From positions 1,054,001-1,118,000 of the forward strand of contig JBBELK010000293.1 in the NCBI GenBank assembly GCA_037783545.1: 64,000 nucleotides of DNA, in the 5' to 3' direction. This document shows positions 1 through 10,504 of the stretch, piece by piece; within the stretch, counting starts at the first letter, position 1; each line of letters begins with the position of its first letter. The translations under genes and the position numbers were made by a program. The notes beneath the pieces were generated by a model. The model searched no databases and was not told the origin of the DNA. It saw only the letters and a list, made by a program, of their open reading frames with translations. This stretch comes from Henricia sp. BOLD:AAB3569 (lineage: Eukaryota > Echinodermata > Asteroidea > Spinulosida > Echinasteridae).

Positions 1-518
1 ACGCGCTTTCGGGCGAGCACCAGGGATCCCTGGTGCCGCGCTCGAAAGCAGCCCTAGATGTCACCCGAACGCTGCATGGATTGACTAGCTAGTCTGACTA
101 GAGGAACCAAGCCTCAAGGGTAGGTTAGTCTAGTTAACTATAGTTGACTTGCTCTTGCTCTGGTCGCCCGCCCGAACTTGCTCAGTATGAAAACATTACA
201 AAAACACACCTCAAGTCTCTCTTAAATATAAGTATCCCACTGACATAACTGGAGCACTTAAGTCCGTTTTCCTAAATGATTTAAGCACCCTGCTTATCTT
301 AGTGGCATTATTTCAACATAATGGGGGGCATAATGGTTTTAACCAGAGATTTGATATTTCCGAATTTGAGTTATTAATTTATTTTTGAGGTGAAATCGGA
401 CCGATTCTAAAATCATATTGAGTATGCTTTAAAACAAAATTATTTCGCATATTTTGTACAACTGTAAAAATGACGAGGAAAGTATGAACTCAAGAGTAAA
501 AAAAGAGAAAATTCTGAC
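1..518. other. PDCD4 intron sequence, nothing further recognised
   Basis: This stretch lies downstream of the last PDCD4 exon in the window (minus-strand gene). It should contain the next PDCD4 exon only if that intron is short. I looked for the continuation of the second MA3 domain on the minus strand and did not find it, so the remaining exons are inferred to lie left of the window. The sequence is AT-rich after about position 180 and shows no repeat I can classify. Confidence 0.5.
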
Positions 519-636
519 CTTTTTGATGAGTACTTTGACAGGTCGACGACCGCCTCCAACTCCCCAGACATTGTCCAGCTTCAGCATCCCATGTTTCATG
601 CTCAGCAGAATGTTAGCTCCATCCACTGCCTGGTGG
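519..636 (-). CDS. PDCD4: PDCD4 exon 6 of those visible (start of second MA3 region)
   Basis: The exon carries one base plus 39 codons. The first base completes the AG left by the upstream exon, giving Ser. The acceptor reads TTGCAG and the donor GTCAGA. The encoded segment contains DGANILLSM and then LDNVWGVGGGRRPVKVLIKK. This parallels the vertebrate PDCD4 linker (DKATVLLSM...DSVWGSGGG...) that leads into the second MA3 domain. It is residues 280-318 of the assembled protein. The exon ends in phase 0, so the second MA3 domain must continue on exons beyond the left edge. Identity is secure from the WGxGGG block and phase continuity. The donor is non-consensus at +3 but is the only sensible one. 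Confidence 0.88.
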
Positions 637-787
637 CTGCAATGTTAGAATGATGAATGATGATGAATTATACTATCGCACATATTCACCAAGGTGGTCA
701 GGACGCTCACATCATTACCCCTGGTCACCTGGCTCAATTATATCATTCCGTTATACTGTACATCTCAACTCTCTGGAAAGCATGCAG

Positions 788-1180
788 CCCTGGTTGCCTG
801 TTGGGAGCTCATGAGTCTGCCTGTTGGGAGCTCATGAGTCTGCCTGTTGGGAGCTCATGAGTCTGCCTGTTGGGAGCTCATGAGTCTGCCTGTTGGGAGC
901 TCATGAGTCTGCCTGTTGGGAGCTCATGAGTTTGCCTGTTGGGAGCTCATGAGTTTGCCTGTTGGGAGCTCATGAGTTTGCCTGTTGGGAGCTCATGAGT
1001 TTGCCTGTTGGGAGCTCATGAGTTTGCCTGTTGGGAGCTCATGAGTTGCCTGTTGGGAGCTCATGAGTTGCCTGTTGGGAGCTCATGAGTTGCCTGTTGG
1101 GAGCTCATGAATTGCCTGTTGGGAGCTCATGAGTTGCCTGTTGGGAGCTCATGAGTTGCCTGTTGGGAGCTCATGAGTTA
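788..1180. repeat. Minisatellite, 17 copies of a 22-23 bp unit
   Basis: I count seventeen tandem copies of a unit containing tgttgggagctcatgag. The first copies have period 23 and a tct junction, the middle ones period 23 and ttt, and the last ones period 22 and tt. The variants are sorted in blocks, not mixed. Each unit carries the palindrome gagctc. The array lies in the PDCD4 intron between exons 5 and 6. Adjacent copies share no unique spacers, so it is not a CRISPR array. Confidence 0.97.
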
Positions 1181-1287
1181 GTCAAACACATAACACCTTC
1201 ACTACCCTCACAGAAACCAATTTGCCCCTGGGTGGAGAGAGGCAATTTTAATGGCAAAGAACCTTGCCACAAGGGCACACACACCGT

Positions 1288-1371
1288 GACACAGCATAGA
1301 TTCGAACCAACTACCTACATGTATAGAATCAAATAGGTCTCGAGTACAATATACCAGACCGCTCAGCCACA
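1288..1371 (-). repeat. tRNA-derived SINE head (degenerate)
   Basis: On the minus strand a box-A-like GTGGCTGAGCGGTC is followed about 60 bases later by a box-B-like GGTTCGAATC, the internal promoter layout of a Leu/Ser-type tRNA. The region between does not fold into a convincing anticodon arm and the acceptor stem is not paired. A tRNA-derived SINE head or tRNA pseudogene is therefore more likely than a working tRNA. Confidence 0.5.
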
Positions 1372-1877
1372 GTACTAAAAAAGCTTGATAGAAATTACGT
1401 AGTAAATTGGCACTTGAGCAATTCAACCGAACACTTAGAATGATAATCACTTCAGTCAAACTAACACTTTAAGAGGATAGAGACACTTGTACAGTAAGAA
1501 TTTTTTTAAACAAAGGCATGCACCTTGCAACTTGACAGTGAGTGGCAGGCAAAAACTGGACGGCAGAAAATTGGACGTGCCATTTGTAGAGCAGAGAGAG
1601 TGTTATGCACTCAATAGCCATCTACTAAGGGGCCGTCCAAAGTTGTCAACATTTTCAGTTCTACAAATAGTTATTTTCAAGACTGCCTCCCTCCCCCTGA
1701 AATACTACTTATAAATTTGTTTGTCACTACCATGAAATGTCAACACTTTATAGTGCATGTAAAGTCCTACGTGGCCTTCAACGTCCCTCCCCTCCTACGC
1801 TTTGTAGAGCCGTGAAAATGTTGACTACTTTGGACTGCCCACTAAGCATCTGTGGACTACAACATGGCAACCACTGT

Positions 1878-2373
1878 AAAGCCTAGCGTACATCGACATT
1901 GCAACTGGAAGCAACTCAACTGATCAGTTGCTGTCGATGTGTGCGTAGCGCGCACATCGACAGAAACTGATTAGTTCCGCAACTAGCTGCAACTGGGAGC
2001 ATCCAGCTATATCTACATTTCCAGAGCGCACACATCGACACAGCAACTCGGTAAAGCGCAGAGTGCATTGCCCTTGCAACTGTGTTTGCAGTTGCTGTCG
2101 ATGTGCGCGCTCGTGATGAGATGCACGCGAGCAACTGGCAGCAACTAGTTGCAAGTACGCGTACATCGACGCAACTGACCGCAACTGGGTACAACTAGTT
2201 GCCAGAAAGTAGAACATGAGCAACTCGCGGCAACTGGGATTTTTTCAGTTGCCGGTAGTTGCAAGTGCTCGTACATCAACCTTTTTGAGCAACTGATCAG
2301 TTGCTCCCAGTTGCCGGAAACACCAGTTGCCACTAGTTGCTTCCAGTTGCAAGGTCGATGTACTCTAGGCTTA
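1878..2373. repeat. CCAGTTGC-rich foldback element, copy 1
   Basis: A roughly 495-bp element bounded by inverted ends (aagcctagcgtacatcgac at the left, its complement tcgatgtactctaggctt at the right). It is filled with alternating GCAACTGG and CCAGTTGC motifs and short CATCGAC blocks. Two related copies occur at 11948 and 14711. The flanking bases resemble a degenerate TTAA, as in other families here. The right end is only 10 bases from the donor site of PDCD4 exon 5. All open frames inside it are repeat-derived. Confidence 0.9.
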
Positions 2374-2383
2374 AGACACCTAC

Positions 2384-2481
2384 CTCATGTGATCATCGCT
2401 GATGTCTTCTTGGAATCTTTGCAGGAATCTGGGGGCAAGGCAATCATCAGCTATGGCCCGAGCTATGAATTTACCCAACGC
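2384..2481 (-). CDS. PDCD4: PDCD4 exon 5 of those visible (end of first MA3 domain)
   Basis: Thirty-two codons plus two bases, residues 247-279. The acceptor is GACTACAG and the donor AG|GTAGGT. The translation includes LGKFIARAIADDCLAPRFL, which matches the vertebrate PDCD4 segment VGQFIARAVGDGIL that ends the first MA3 domain. The exon joins in phase 0 to the upstream exon ending SPDAPA and in phase 2 to the downstream exon. The intron downstream begins with only 10 unique bases before the foldback element at 1878-2373. Confidence 0.93.
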
Positions 2482-2656
2482 CTGTAGTCAAAGACAAAAA
2501 AAATGGCTGTATTACAGATGGCAAGCCAAGAAGACTTATATGTCACAAGAAAACACAGACAATTGTAGCTTCTGGGAGAAATTTGGGGAGAGGGGGGTGG
2601 GGGGGTGGGGCGTCACCGACATTGTGCACGTGCGTTTTCCATTCTGTCCATTGTAA

Positions 2657-3964
2657 GTCGTCATATTTATTATTTTATTGCGCTAATTGTTTGTTGGTTA
2701 TTTCTTTGCTCACATACGAGCTGTGAGCATGCGCATTCCTAATTGTGAACACAATTGCGGCCCAACTTCGAACTGGAATTAAATTGGACACGGCAGAAGC
2801 ACGACGTTTGAAACCGCTCCATGCTTGTGCTGCACTAAATTGAATTCAATTTGCAGAGCCAAATGGTTTCAAACGTCGTGCTGTTGAATTAAGTTTGAAT
2901 TAAATGGGCCTTAGGATACATGATATTGCAGGAAGAGTTTTTATGTTGTTACTAACAGAAAATTCTGCTTAGCAAATCACACACTGCTTAGAAGAAAAAC
3001 AAACGAAACTAAGTACAGATTGCATGAGACTTTCTCCTGTGCTTAGCATTATTTTCTGCAAATCGTGGCAGTTCTAATTAAGTGTCATTTCCTTGTGTTA
3101 ATTTTAGAACTTCCTGTTGATTCAGGTTTGACATAAATGATCAAGTTACATGTACATTTGAATTTCTGGTTACAGAATGTCATGATATATTGGGAATTAC
3201 CCACAGGCGACATCGTGCAATTGAGCAATTTAACCAGGGGATTCCCCCCAACCGGGGGAAATAACGGAGTGATCGACTCACAAAGTACAAATATAACATG
3301 AAATGTTCACTACATGATAGTGTATATACTAGCCAGATTTTTATGACCACTGCACATGGCGAGGAGATTCATGCCCACAAAAACAACAGTTATTTCCATC
3401 TAAATTGAGCAAAGAAATTTGGCCTACTTGATAATCAAACATGAACATGTACATGTTATATGTACCAGTATTACACCAACTTAGCCATCTGGCCCTCGAT
3501 GCATGTTGGCCTCAACCTGAATTAATTGAGGGGATTGTAAAAGCGATACAATAGGAATTCCCCCACATCTGCCCTTCTGGAAAGGCAGTAAAATGTTTCT
3601 TCTTATACATGTATGTGGTAGGCTTGAACACAAATGCACTCCTTGCATTCGTAATCTGAAAACATTGAGTGGAATCAACCACTAATATTGCAGTGCACCA
3701 GCACACAAGATCTGAAATCCTTTTAAAGCCCTCGTTTTTTTTCTGAAAACAACAAGAACAAAGTACAAGTATGAAAAGCTTCACTAAATCAACCCATTTC
3801 TCCATCAGGGGACAAGGTGCAAATTTTAGCTGATTTTAATCAGCTTGACAATTCATCATATCATGCATCTGCATTCAGAGTTCAGGTGCTTGTATGAAAG
3901 TACATGTAGACAATTACAAGAACAAAGTACAATCATACATGTAGGTGTACCTCCCAAGTTTAGC
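2657..3964. other. PDCD4 intron sequence with one foldback
   Basis: No exon is visible here. An imperfect foldback of about 150 bp spans roughly 2761-2912. Its arms share agcacgacgtttgaaacc on the left and ggtttcaaacgtcgtgct on the right. The rest is AT-rich intron with scattered acatgtac words and no further structure I can support. Confidence 0.55.
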
Positions 3965-4220
3965 AGGGTCCAATTTCATGGTGCTGCTAAGCACAGAAAT
4001 TTGATTAGCATATAATTTCTGTCTGTGCTTTGTAAAATGGGTTTCCAGCCAAAATTGTATGTCAAATTTTTTCTCCAGAAACATTAGCCGAATTTTAGTA
4101 AATACACACCACATACACTGTGTGTACAATTTTGGCTGGCAAGCCATTTTGCAATATAAAGCAAACAATTTCTGTGCTAAGCAAATTTTTGTGCTTAGCA
4201 GGGTCATGGAGTTGGCCCCT
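3965..4220. repeat. TTAGCAC foldback MITE, copy 1
   Basis: Inverted-repeat element with ends resembling ggggccaatttcatgg, internal ctaagcacag/ctgtgcttag blocks and a central ccagccaaaatt/aattttggctgg pair. Other copies are at 7826, 23581, 28022 and 40616, with a half copy near 23141. No coding capacity. It directly abuts the element at 4221. Confidence 0.88.
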
Positions 4221-4823
4221 GGGGTGGATTGCAATATAACCGTCCTAGGTCTGAGACACATCATATGTCCTAACTGAATTTATGACATCTTAGCTGCAAC
4301 ACATTGAAAAATGTCTTGCAATATCCAAAAGTTGGGACGTCTTAGCTAAGACATGTATGTCGATCTTTATAAATACTGTTGTGAACTGAGTTTCAATCGC
4401 AGCCGGTGTGTTTGCATACCGTCGCACATGCATACGCCGGTCGTTGCTGCCGTACATACGCGTGACAGTAACGTGAAATACATCGTGAAAACTTTCATAA
4501 TTAACATAGGCCCGGCTTGAATCGTAATTACCTTCGAGTGAAAACTCAGTTTAAGAAAGTCTATCAAAAAATTAACTTTTGATCCTAGTCACAATGCTCC
4601 TTTTGTCGGAATTGAGCAGGAAATTCCAAACAAATTTTCTAAAGACGTAACTTATTAGGACATATTATGTGTCTTAAATTTTATGTGTCCCAGGAAACAA
4701 GTTAGGACACATAATGTTTTATTGCAAGGCAAAATAATCTATGATGTCTTAGTGATGTCAGAGTTACATGTAGGACGTCCTAGGGGTTAGGACGTCCTAA
4801 CTTTGTTTATTGCAATCCACCCC
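4221..4823. repeat. Inverted-repeat element with ggggtggattgcaat ends
   Basis: A roughly 600-bp block that starts ggggtggattgcaat and ends attgcaatccacccc. It carries internal copies of aggacacataatg/cattatgtgtcc and gacgtcctaac-type words. The exact ends, and the join to the neighbouring foldback with no unique DNA between, suggest one inserted beside or into the other. Single copy in this window. No open frame of note. Confidence 0.8.
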
Positions 4824-5412
4824 TGATCTCAACTCAGGCTACTCAAGTTTTGAAAGACACACACAACCAAAGACAATGAAAGGCTTTATGCATTCACCAT
4901 GCGAGTTCTATTCTCACTTTTTAAAAATAAACAATTATGAAACTAAGCTAGTGAAACTGTACATGTACAGCTAATATGCCACACAAAACAGGAGAAACTT
5001 AACGCAAAAAAACGAGGTGTGGGGGCGTCAAGCTGCTTTCAATCACTGTAAATGTCAAGCCATATTAATGACTCCTTTTCAAACCCTAAGCCACCATTTG
5101 CACAATGTCTACAAATATGAACGTATAAATCGCATCAGACATTGGTTCAGTAAACCTACATTGTATCTTGGGAATGGACTGCAGAATATAATGCACCTAC
5201 CTTTGTGTGGATAAACCGTTTTGAAAAGGTATTTTGAACTAGGTATAACCACAAATTTGAAGTTTAAGATAACAAACTGGACAATGGATATCGTGAAGAC
5301 CTGCCTAAATCCGAGAAAGCTTTCAAATGTCTCGATAAAAACGACTAATAGTGCAAGTACCTTTTGCTGCATGTTTCATTTAGTAAACACGGCAGACACT
5401 GACACAGATGTT

Positions 5413-5545
5413 AAAGGTACACACCTGCCTACTGTTTACATGATTTAGTGATGTAGCAGCATTGACAATACTTGTTTGATGGTCGTTGCGAAAAAATTTC
5501 ATCAAAATATCCCGTAATTTACTAAAGAAGTGCAAAAATAACGAA
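5413..5545 (+). repeat. Dispersed repeat shared with 57527-57660
   Basis: The words ttaaaggtacacacc, gcctactgtttac and cccgtaattt recur in the same order in the copy near 57527. The pair shows a dispersed family. Both start at a TTAA, consistent with TTAA-targeting elements, but I cannot define the far ends. Confidence 0.6.
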
Positions 5546-6228
5546 AACAGTCAAAAGACGGGTTATACGCTTTACCAGCCGTTGCAACTACGCGAGAGCC
5601 TCACGACTTTGTCACAAACGATTCGCTCTTCTCCTGCTCAGGATATCTCCAATTTTCTGCTCACGATTTCACTGGACAGCCCGCGGACGACCGAATAGGA
5701 ATTTCCGTTTTCTTTTGAGGAGTTGGCACCGAAGCAACACGCCCGTGTGTACATGTGTGCACTCGGGCTATTTGCCGTATACTGCGCGGGGCAAATATCC
5801 TACACTCCACAGTAGCCTGCCGTAGCACGCGCTCGCTCCCGTTCTCTGGACTCTCGAAACAAACAATTATGTTCGAATTTTCATACTTATGTTTAACTTT
5901 GTTTCATACCTGTATAAATAGTCTCTTTTGTGAATTACTTATAAATATTGGGGGGAAATCAGAGTTGAATTTGGTGCAGTTCTGCAGTAACAAACTTTTA
6001 CACGGCTGGAAATACAACTAACTCACAAGACCACATGACTTTTCGGAACCAGAATTTGGTTCCGAAAAGTCACGTGACCTTGGATTTTTCAAAAGTGCTC
6101 AAAAACGGCTAAATTTGACGGCGTCTTTTTAGGATACCGGTATATCTAATTTACTCTCGAATGCGCTTCAGAATAATGTATGGGTCTATTTCGAGCCCAA
6201 AATAGCCCAACAAAGAAGGTGTGTTCCT

Positions 6229-6369
6229 TTAAAGGCAGAGGATTGTCAGCAATGCGCGCGTGCCAAATTCGTGCCGCGAAATACGCAGCTCCATGCTTTT
6301 GGTATGGAGCTGCGGATTTCGTGGCACGAATTTGGCGCGTGCGCATTGCTGACGAGCCTGTGTCTTTAA
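6229..6369. repeat. GCGCGCC foldback MITE, copy 1
   Basis: Near-perfect foldback of about 140 bp. Each arm carries, in order, ttaaaggcaga, cagcaatgcgcgcg, ccaaattcgtgcc and acgaaatacgcagctcca, then its complement. The ends overlap TTAA. Other copies: 9123 (most of one arm lost), 21243 and 60959. Open frames here on both strands are products of the palindrome. Confidence 0.92.
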
Positions 6370-6705
6370 GTTCTAGGCTCTCCATTTTAAATGCTGTTTA
6401 AGTTTTTATGGAATTTATCTTCAGCCATGTAGCATGTAACCCTACACGTACCTTGAAATTTATTATTTTCCCCCAAGCACTTCGAAACACAGAAGTATAC
6501 ATGTTATGTCATATTCTGGCCAGGATATCAATTTCCTTCAACATCTAAAAACTTGGTTGTCTTCTCTTCACAGGTTTTCTCTGGTGAATGAGCTACATAT
6601 ATAGTCCCGCTGACAGGCTGTCTTAACAGTTATAAATATTAATCCCACAATCCCAAAACCATTTGCGAAGACTCATGTGCAAAGTTGATTGAGTACTCCA
6701 TCCCC

Positions 6706-7160
6706 AATGCATAGTTCCGATTTTGCCCAGTTAACCCCGCCCCCTTGGACATTGTTGCTATGGCTCACACGCTATCGTCAAAAATGGCGACACACAACGC
6801 ACAAAGCAATGGGACTTTCAACGGAAAGCACAGATTCATTGAAGTAAACTCAAAAGTATTCATGTTTCAGGGTCAACAGTTATCTTAGAACACACTGAGT
6901 AAAGGGCCAGTATTACAGGGATGTCATCACGAAATATAGCTTTCGTACCTTTGAACAACGAAACGACCGGCCTTGAAACCAAAAATTCACCCAGATCATC
7001 GCATACAACACTGTACAAATTGTATGGGGCCGGCAGAACATATCGCGTGATCATGTTGTTGTGAGCGTACAGTGCACTTTGACCTAGGTGGGTGACATCT
7101 GCTAGCTCTGTTGTGATTGGTCGGCGGGTTCGGTTGATTAACAGGTCGGAACTATGCATT
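6706..7160. repeat. MITE with aatgcatagttccga ends, copy 1
   Basis: A 455-bp element with inverted ends aatgcatagttccga and tcggaactatgcatt. A second copy at 18897-19356 has the same internal order (ttgcccagttaacc, ctcacacgctatcgtc, aatggcgacacaca and so on). It lies in a PDCD4 intron. The 99-codon open frame inside is present only because the family sequence is low in stops, and is broken in the sister copy. Confidence 0.92.
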
Positions 7161-7529
7161 AAGACTCAACTCTTAACAGCAAATTTTCTCGGGAGAGTAT
7201 TAGAGATTTTGAATGACTGGGAACTGAATGAATTTTGAAAATGGAGGATTTTGGGAGAATTAAGTTCATATGGTGTGCACTACCAGGATGATTTGGGACA
7301 GGTCTGGCTGAATAGCTATATGAACAAGTGCAGTTAGGATATGGAAGACTGAGAAGAATGCAATTTGGGAGTACGGATCTTGGAAGATTATGGAGGATAG
7401 AGTCCAGAAAAACAGAATTGCAGAGGATTTGGATGTATTAAGGCCATGTCAACATTGGACTTGTTTTTTGGGAGGTTTTACCAAGACGATGGACCTATAG
7501 ACTCAATCGCACAAGTATTATGGACTTAC

Positions 7530-7757
7530 TGCAGGGGCATCAGGAGAATCCAGACTAATATCAGGCAAAGCGTGCAGTAGCTGCTTGAAAGCCACTTCCA
7601 GCTCCAGCTCAGACATGACCTTTAACCCGTAGAGGTCACTCAGTAGCACTGAGGTCATCTCCTTTTCGGGATCTTTCTTTTCCAGAGCCAAAGTCACGGC
7701 CACCGATGCGAGCTCATGACGGTCGGTGTCATCGATGTTAAGCTGAGACAAACAGGC
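7530..7757 (-). CDS. PDCD4: PDCD4 exon 4 (core of first MA3 domain)
   Basis: Seventy-six codons in phase 0 at both ends, residues 171-246. The acceptor is CTGCTCCAG and the donor GCA|GTAAGT. The translation includes VAVTLALEKK, EMTSVLLSDLYG and LPDISLDSPDAP. These match the diagnostic MA3 blocks of vertebrate PDCD4 (LALEGKASHREMTS.LLSDL.G, LLKDLPELALDTPRAP). This is the part of the first MA3 domain that packs on eIF4A in known structures. I see no frame damage. Confidence 0.95.
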
Positions 7758-7825
7758 CTGGAGCAGGAAGAGAAAAGAAGTGGTCAAGACTAAAAAGTTC
7801 AATGCCCTCTCACTAGTAAGCACCC

Positions 7826-7970
7826 AAAAAATGCTTAGCACAGAATATCTTTGCTTTGTAAAATGGGTTACCAGCCGAAATTGTATGTAAAAAAAAGCAA
7901 AGAAATTCTGTGCTATTAGCTAAGCAATTGTTTTGCGCTTAGCATGCAGCACCATGAAATTGGCCCTAGG
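7826..7970. repeat. TTAGCAC foldback MITE, copy 2 (shortened)
   Basis: Same family as 3965-4220. The internal half has collapsed (the ccagcc...ggctgg centre is missing on one side) and the left terminal tip is lost. It ends with ccatgaaattggccct. It lies about 70 bp upstream of PDCD4 exon 4 in the gene's direction. Confidence 0.8.
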
Positions 7971-8149
7971 ACAACAAAACATTCATTTTGGGCAACTCAT
8001 TTTTCCAGCTAAGACTTTTGTTGTACCAATATTTATTTGGGACTACATGTACATGTTTCACAGGTTCCATCAGCATTATATACGGTTCCAAAAAGAAAAC
8101 GCAATTTACGCTCTGACCAAAAGATCAAGGAGGCTAAAAGATGTAATTT

Positions 8150-8545
8150 TATTGGTCAGTAACGTATATGACCACCTCTTGTGGCAGGGCCGACTGCACA
8201 AGCCCCCATAAAAAGCTACTGGGGCAGCTACATGTAGGGTGCATCACTCTGCCTGAAGTGCCTCCCTGAGCTACTGCATTTCTATAGATCTCATCCATAT
8301 GCAGATTCAATCAGGTTAAAAATTGGTTTTCTGAGAGCCCTAATAACTGCAGAATTCTAACAGAAAATGCCAAATTTCATTACTGTGGGAATCACTTTGT
8401 TCAAACAGGCCCTCTTGGACCTTAAGGAAATCAGTGTAGCGGAACAGTCTTGACAGTAATTATAATGTGACTGGTCGATTAGTGCCTTGTTAGTACTCAT
8501 AAGTTCACTGTATTAAACAAACTGCTGTTCTGATCAAGAATCTTT
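8150..8545 (-). repeat. Unclassified dispersed repeat, inverted single copy
   Basis: Read on the minus strand this contains tctgatcaagaa..., ttcactgtatt..., then gggaggcacttcaggcagag and gccacaagaggtgg. It is the same series found on the plus strand at 55555-56285. Here the lower block occurs once, whereas the distant copy carries it three times in tandem. No terminal repeats or coding sequence recognised. Confidence 0.75.
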
Positions 8546-8732
8546 CAAAGAAAAGTGTGTGCTAACAAAGTAATGGAATGTCATCAGAAACGATCACTGG
8601 CACAAAATGATCCAAACATGCGTCTTCATTCCAACTCCCTTAAAGGTTCGCGATGAACATGTAGCTGATTAAAGATGTACATGTACCGGTTCATGCTGTG
8701 CATAAAATAGGGTCCCAGTGTTTGTAACTTAC

Positions 8733-8846
8733 GGCCACTTCATCGGTGTCACCATGTTCATAGTACTCCCGTAAGATAGGCTGAACCATCTCCTGTAGCT
8801 CCTCCCCCTTCAGCTTAGGGGTAATGGCCTTCAGGGTGATATTTGC
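8733..8846 (-). CDS. PDCD4: PDCD4 exon 3 (first helices of first MA3 domain)
   Basis: Thirty-eight codons, phase 0 at both ends, residues 133-170. The acceptor is GATTATAG and the donor GCC|GTAAGT. The translation includes LKGEELQEMVQPILREYYEH followed by GDTDEVA. This corresponds to the vertebrate segment ...PIIQEYFEHGDTNEVAEML that opens the first MA3 domain. Immediately upstream in the gene's direction are an ATCA-type microsatellite (8848-8927) and a degenerate second copy of this exon (8926-9001). Confidence 0.94.
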
Positions 8847-8847
8847 C

Positions 8848-8927
8848 TATAATCAATCAATAATCAATCGGATCAATCAATAATCTATCAATCAATCAAT
8901 CAATAATCTATCAATCAGTCAATTAAT
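8848..8927. repeat. ATCA-type microsatellite
   Basis: Imperfect runs of aatc/atca units with interspersed aataatct variants. It sits between PDCD4 exon 3 and the duplicated exon fragment, and its slippage may be connected with the duplication. Confidence 0.9.
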
Positions 8928-9001
8928 CCTGCATGATTGGCTCAACCATTCCCTGTAGCTCCTCTCCCTTCAGCTTCGGGGTTATGGCCTTCAGAGTGAT
9001 A
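8926..9001 (-). pseudogene. PDCD4: Partial duplicate of PDCD4 exon 3, with stop
   Basis: The minus strand reads ITLKAITPKLKGEELQ and then GMVEPIMQD before a TAA stop. It parallels exon 3 almost codon for codon over 23 codons before diverging. There is no AG acceptor where the true exon has one, and no donor before the stop. Several differences are synonymous, for example alternative third positions in Ala, Pro and Gly codons. That suggests a period of constraint or shared conversion before decay. The likely origin is a local exon duplication now dead. A poison exon is possible but no splice sites support it. Confidence 0.85.
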
Positions 9002-9122
9002 CATGTATGTAGGGAATTAAAGTGGGTTTGGCCAGTCTAGCTTGGGGCCTGGACAAGTGATAATGGCCCAAGCCGCAGGCCATTATCAGCGTCCAGGCCT
9101 CAGCCGGTTTTAAACGGATTGT

Positions 9123-9222
9123 TTAAAGGCGAAGGGTCGTCAACAATGCGCGCGCGCCAAATTCGTGCCACGAAATACGCAGCTCCAAACCAAAGGCATT
9201 GCTGACGAGCCTCTGCCTTTAA
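9123..9222. repeat. GCGCGCC foldback MITE, copy 2 (one arm mostly deleted)
   Basis: The left arm is present (tttaaaggcg, caatgcgcgcgcgcc, acgaaatacgcagctcca). The right arm keeps only its outer third (cattgctgacgagcctctgcctttaa). Just before it, at 9030-9110, is a short hairpin with ataatggcc/ggccattat arms that also appears in part near 54670 and 59930. Confidence 0.85.
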
Positions 9223-10504
9223 GACTGGCCAAACCCACTTTTATTTCTATTCATAAAGACCTTTTTTGTTTAAATCGGTAAAAATCACCTAAATTCTTCA
9301 ATAATCTTGTCGCTTTGCACTATTACATACGGGGTACATGCATGACGCGCATTTATTCAAACTGCTGTTCGTTCGATGCGCGCGTTAATTCTTTAAAATT
9401 GGGTTTCGTTAAATGGTTAACCTGAGTTAACCGTGTCACCCTTTGGTGCACAAGGTATCTTCCAAAACAATTGGAAAAACAAATCAATATGTTATCATAA
9501 AGTGTTTATAAGGTGAAACGGTCAATGCCATGTGGTTTTGTTTCGTCTACACACTGGCTACTCTGCATACAATCCCCTGGGTATACTATGAGTCACTCTT
9601 TATTATGAATCGCAAGGGCAAACTGCTGGAAGTCCAGGGTCAATGATTGGTCTACGACTTCCTGGAAAGAGATATACACAGGGGGTTGTCTGGATATGAT
9701 TGGGGAGCAGAAAGGTACAAAGGAATTGGCCCATTCAAGCATATTGCTAGGAGTTATTAACTGTTCCTAGGTGGAATACCTGTGTAGTACATGTACAGCA
9801 GGCGAGTACAGTGTTTAGGGAAATTCTGTTCAATGGGTAGTGATAATGCCATGTGCACAATTTTGACCTAAATCAGAGTTATTTTGAACCATTAACAATT
9901 CAAATTGGGAAACGAGACATTTCGAACTTAAGGCCCGTTTACACGCGATTCACCTTTGCTTTCATCAAACTCCGCAATTTCCAAAAAGGCAAGTTGAAGC
10001 CGGGTAGGCGCCAAGTGTAAATGCAAAAGGTGAATTGAAAAAGGCGAATAAGACCTGGGTCTGATTTGTCTTTTTTTCAAAGTTACCTTTTGGGTAGAGT
10101 TGAACCCCGCAATTGTCAATTGTCAAGGTAGCTACCCGAATACAGATTCGGCAATTTGAGCATCCTTGGTGTGGTGCCCGTCGTGTGGTAGATTTAATTG
10201 ACAAATCCGGCGCCGGTTCTGCAACACTTAACAGGCTACGCATGCGCTGCAGTCACAATTACATATAGCAGTGACTTTTGCAGTTTGGTATAAAAGGGAG
10301 TTGAGGTGTAGTAAAAATGCGGCAAATTAATGTTCAGTTTTGTGGTCGCAATAAAAATGACGTGTCTGTATCCACCTTTGCCGTTGAGTGTAAACACCGA
10401 GTTATTTTTGAACCATGATCAATTGGAATTGGAAAGACGGGCATTTTTAATTTAGTGCAGCTCTAAACACTCTAGCATAAACATCCTGTGCCCACCCAGA
10501 TACA
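9223..10504. other. PDCD4 intron sequence, weak inverted repeat
   Basis: No exon seen. A loose inverted pair brackets 9928-10400 (cccgtttacacgcgattcacc and ccaccttt...gtgtaaacacc), probably another decayed foldback. The open frames around 9965-10243 fall inside it and resemble no protein I know. Confidence 0.4.

Noticed and set aside
788-1180. CRISPR-like array
   Set aside because: The units are contiguous with no unique spacers, and the context is an animal intron, so it is a minisatellite.
1916-2333. Overlapping minus frames of 62-99 codons
   Set aside because: They lie wholly inside the CCAGTTGC-rich foldback element. Sister copies do not keep the frames open.
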